Assembly (NCBI GenBank): GCA_900770015.1
Contig: CAAGIU010000080.1
Span: forward strand, 1-5,960
Direction: 5' to 3'
Length of the DNA stretch: 5,960 nucleotides
From: an uncultured Oscillospiraceae bacterium
GTDB lineage: Bacteria > Bacillota_A > Clostridia > Oscillospirales > Oscillospiraceae
Shown: one piece after another, positions 5,093 through 5,960 of the stretch
Layout of the letters: each line of letters starts with the position of its first letter
Position numbering within the stretch: position 1 is the first letter of the stretch
The notes under the pieces: model-generated
Seen by the model: the letters and a program-made list of their open reading frames with translations, nothing else
The model's database searches: none
Told to the model about the DNA's origin: nothing
Position numbers and translations under genes: made by a program

Positions 5093-5960
5093 GCCCTTTC
5101 CTCCTGATTCTTTTGATACAGGGCCACCACATCCCCGGCGGTGACGGCGTTGCGGAACACGCAGCGGCTCATGCGGTTTGCCGCCGTGGTGTAGAAGTTG
5201 TTCTGGCCAAAGAAGCGGTGGGGCGTGTCCGTGGTGAGGATCTGGCCGTCAAAGAACATACTTACAAGGTCGGCGTACTCCGCGCAGAACTCTACGTCAT
5301 GGGACACCATGACGATGGTCATGCCCTGTTGTCTGAGCTTACGCAGTATTTGGGCGAATTTCTGCTTGAAGAAGCTGTCCAGGCCTTTGGTAGGCTCGTC
5401 CAGAAGCAGGAGACGCGGCTGGGTCAGCAGGACCTTGGCAAGAGCGGCTCTCTGCTGTTCGCCGCCGGACAGGTCATAGGGATGAGTGTCCATCAGCGCT
5501 TCGATCTCGCAGAGGGCGGCGGTCTGGGCGATCTTGTCCTCCTCCCGGCACATCTCCGCCAGTTCCTCCCGGACGGTCTTCTTTACAAACAGGCTTTTGG
5601 GGTCCTGGGGCAGCATGGCAAGGCAGTTTTGAAACAACTCCCCGGAGCGGTACTTTTTCAGGTCCTTTCCGAAGATCTCCGTCCGGCCGCGGTAGATTTT
5701 GCAGATGCCGCAGACGGCTTTCAGGGCGGTGGACTTGCCCGCGCCGTTGCCGCCGACGACGGCAAACAGGCTGCCTGCCGGCACTTCAAAACTGACGCCC
5801 CGCAGCACATCCGGGCTGTCCTTTTCGTAGCGGAACCAGGCCTCCTTTACCTTCAAAGCAGGGTCCTTTGTTTCCACCATGGCAGGCTCGCTGTCCGGCT
5901 CCCCCGCCGTTAGTGTGCGGTTTTCAAAGGTTTTGGACAGCCAGTTGCGCCCCTCCCGGA
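5089..5960 (-). CDS. ECF transporter ATPase, C-terminal half of a tandem-ABC fusion (5' end outside window)
   Basis: This is the cytoplasmic ATPase that powers an energy-coupling factor (ECF) vitamin transporter by hydrolysing ATP and moving EcfT. Counting from the ATG at 5880, a complete ABC domain is visible: Walker A GGNGAGKST (43-51), Q-loop PQDP (91-94), signature LSGGEQQ (137-143), Walker B LLLLDEP (157-163), D-loop GLD (166-168) and H-loop His194. A tail of about 60 residues follows, including FYTTAANRMSR. The frame has no stop upstream of that ATG and stays open to the window edge, adding 26 codons beginning REGRNWLS. That looks like the end of a preceding ABC domain plus a linker. 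No good ribosome binding site precedes the ATG at 5880. I therefore read this as the second ATPase domain of a fused EcfA1-EcfA2 protein. The stop overlaps the S-component start as ATGA. The ABC domain is certain; the fusion is inferred. Confidence 0.93.
   Translation of the reverse strand, partial: REGRNWLSKTFENRTLTAGEPDSEPAMVETKDPALKVKEAWFRYEKDSPDVLRGVSFEVPAGSLFAVVGGNGAGKSTALKAVCGICKIYRGRTEIFGKDLKKYRSGELFQNCLAMLPQDPKSLFVKKTVREELAEMCREEDKIAQTAALCEIEALMDTHPYDLSGGEQQRAALAKVLLTQPRLLLLDEPTKGLDSFFKQKFAQILRKLRQQGMTIVMVSHDVEFCAEYADLVSMFFDGQILTTDTPHRFFGQNNFYTTAANRMSRCVFRNAVTAGDVVALYQKNQEERA
5100..5105 (-). promoter_or_regulatory. Ribosome binding site of the ECF S-component gene
   Basis: A perfect AGGAGG lies 7 bases before the ATG at 5092, inside the last codons of the ATPase gene. 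It confirms that start. Confidence 0.75.

Noticed and set aside
5113..5913. 266-codon open frame on the plus strand
   Set aside because: It is antisense to the ABC ATPase, whose Walker A, signature and Walker B motifs are all intact on the minus strand.
1..5960. Cobalamin riboswitch, promoter or terminator within the window
   Set aside because: A B12 operon would be expected to have a riboswitch upstream, but every base here is coding or within about 10 bases of coding sequence. The leader must lie beyond the right edge and the terminator beyond the left edge.

Overview
The window is one uninterrupted stretch of a cobalamin (vitamin B12) uptake and salvage operon. All eight genes lie on the minus strand, so transcription runs from the right edge to the left edge. 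Both end genes are cut by the window. There is no intergenic stretch longer than about 10 bases. I see no promoter, riboswitch, terminator, RNA gene, mobile element or CRISPR array.

In transcription order the genes are: a tandem-fused ECF ATPase (5960 to 5089, 5' end outside); an ECF substrate-binding membrane protein, or S component (5092 to 4367); the ECF coupling protein EcfT (4377 to 3496); a small TIM-barrel protein of the AP-endonuclease-2 / xylose-isomerase-like superfamily (3499 to 2747); CobT (2744 to 1662); CobU (1665 to 1120); CobS (1123 to 383); and a second, short CobU-like protein (373 to the left edge, 3' end outside). Four junctions are ATGA stop/start overlaps of 4 bases. The other three are an 11-base overlap, a 2-base gap and a 9-base gap. 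Most genes have a GGAGG-type ribosome binding site inside the preceding gene.

The genes make sense as a chain. A dedicated ECF transporter brings in a corrinoid. The TIM-barrel protein is in the right superfamily and the right place to be CbiR, the enzyme that cuts the nucleotide loop of an imported cobamide to start remodelling. CobT activates a new lower-ligand base, CobU activates cobinamide (phosphate) as GDP-cobinamide, and CobS joins the two halves. The window therefore reads as 'import, strip, rebuild'. The CbiR assignment and the substrate of the S component are inferences from family and context.

The organism is probably a moderately GC-rich anaerobic Firmicute, perhaps a gut Clostridia/Oscillospirales member. 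The reasons are strong AGGAGG ribosome binding sites, a dedicated ECF module with fused ATPases, and a divergent CobU. This is an impression, not a phylogenetic result.

Three points deserve attention: the CbiR candidate; the two CobU-like proteins, each lacking motifs that the other keeps; and the reading frame that runs through the apparent ATG at 5880, showing that the ATPase is the second half of a larger protein.
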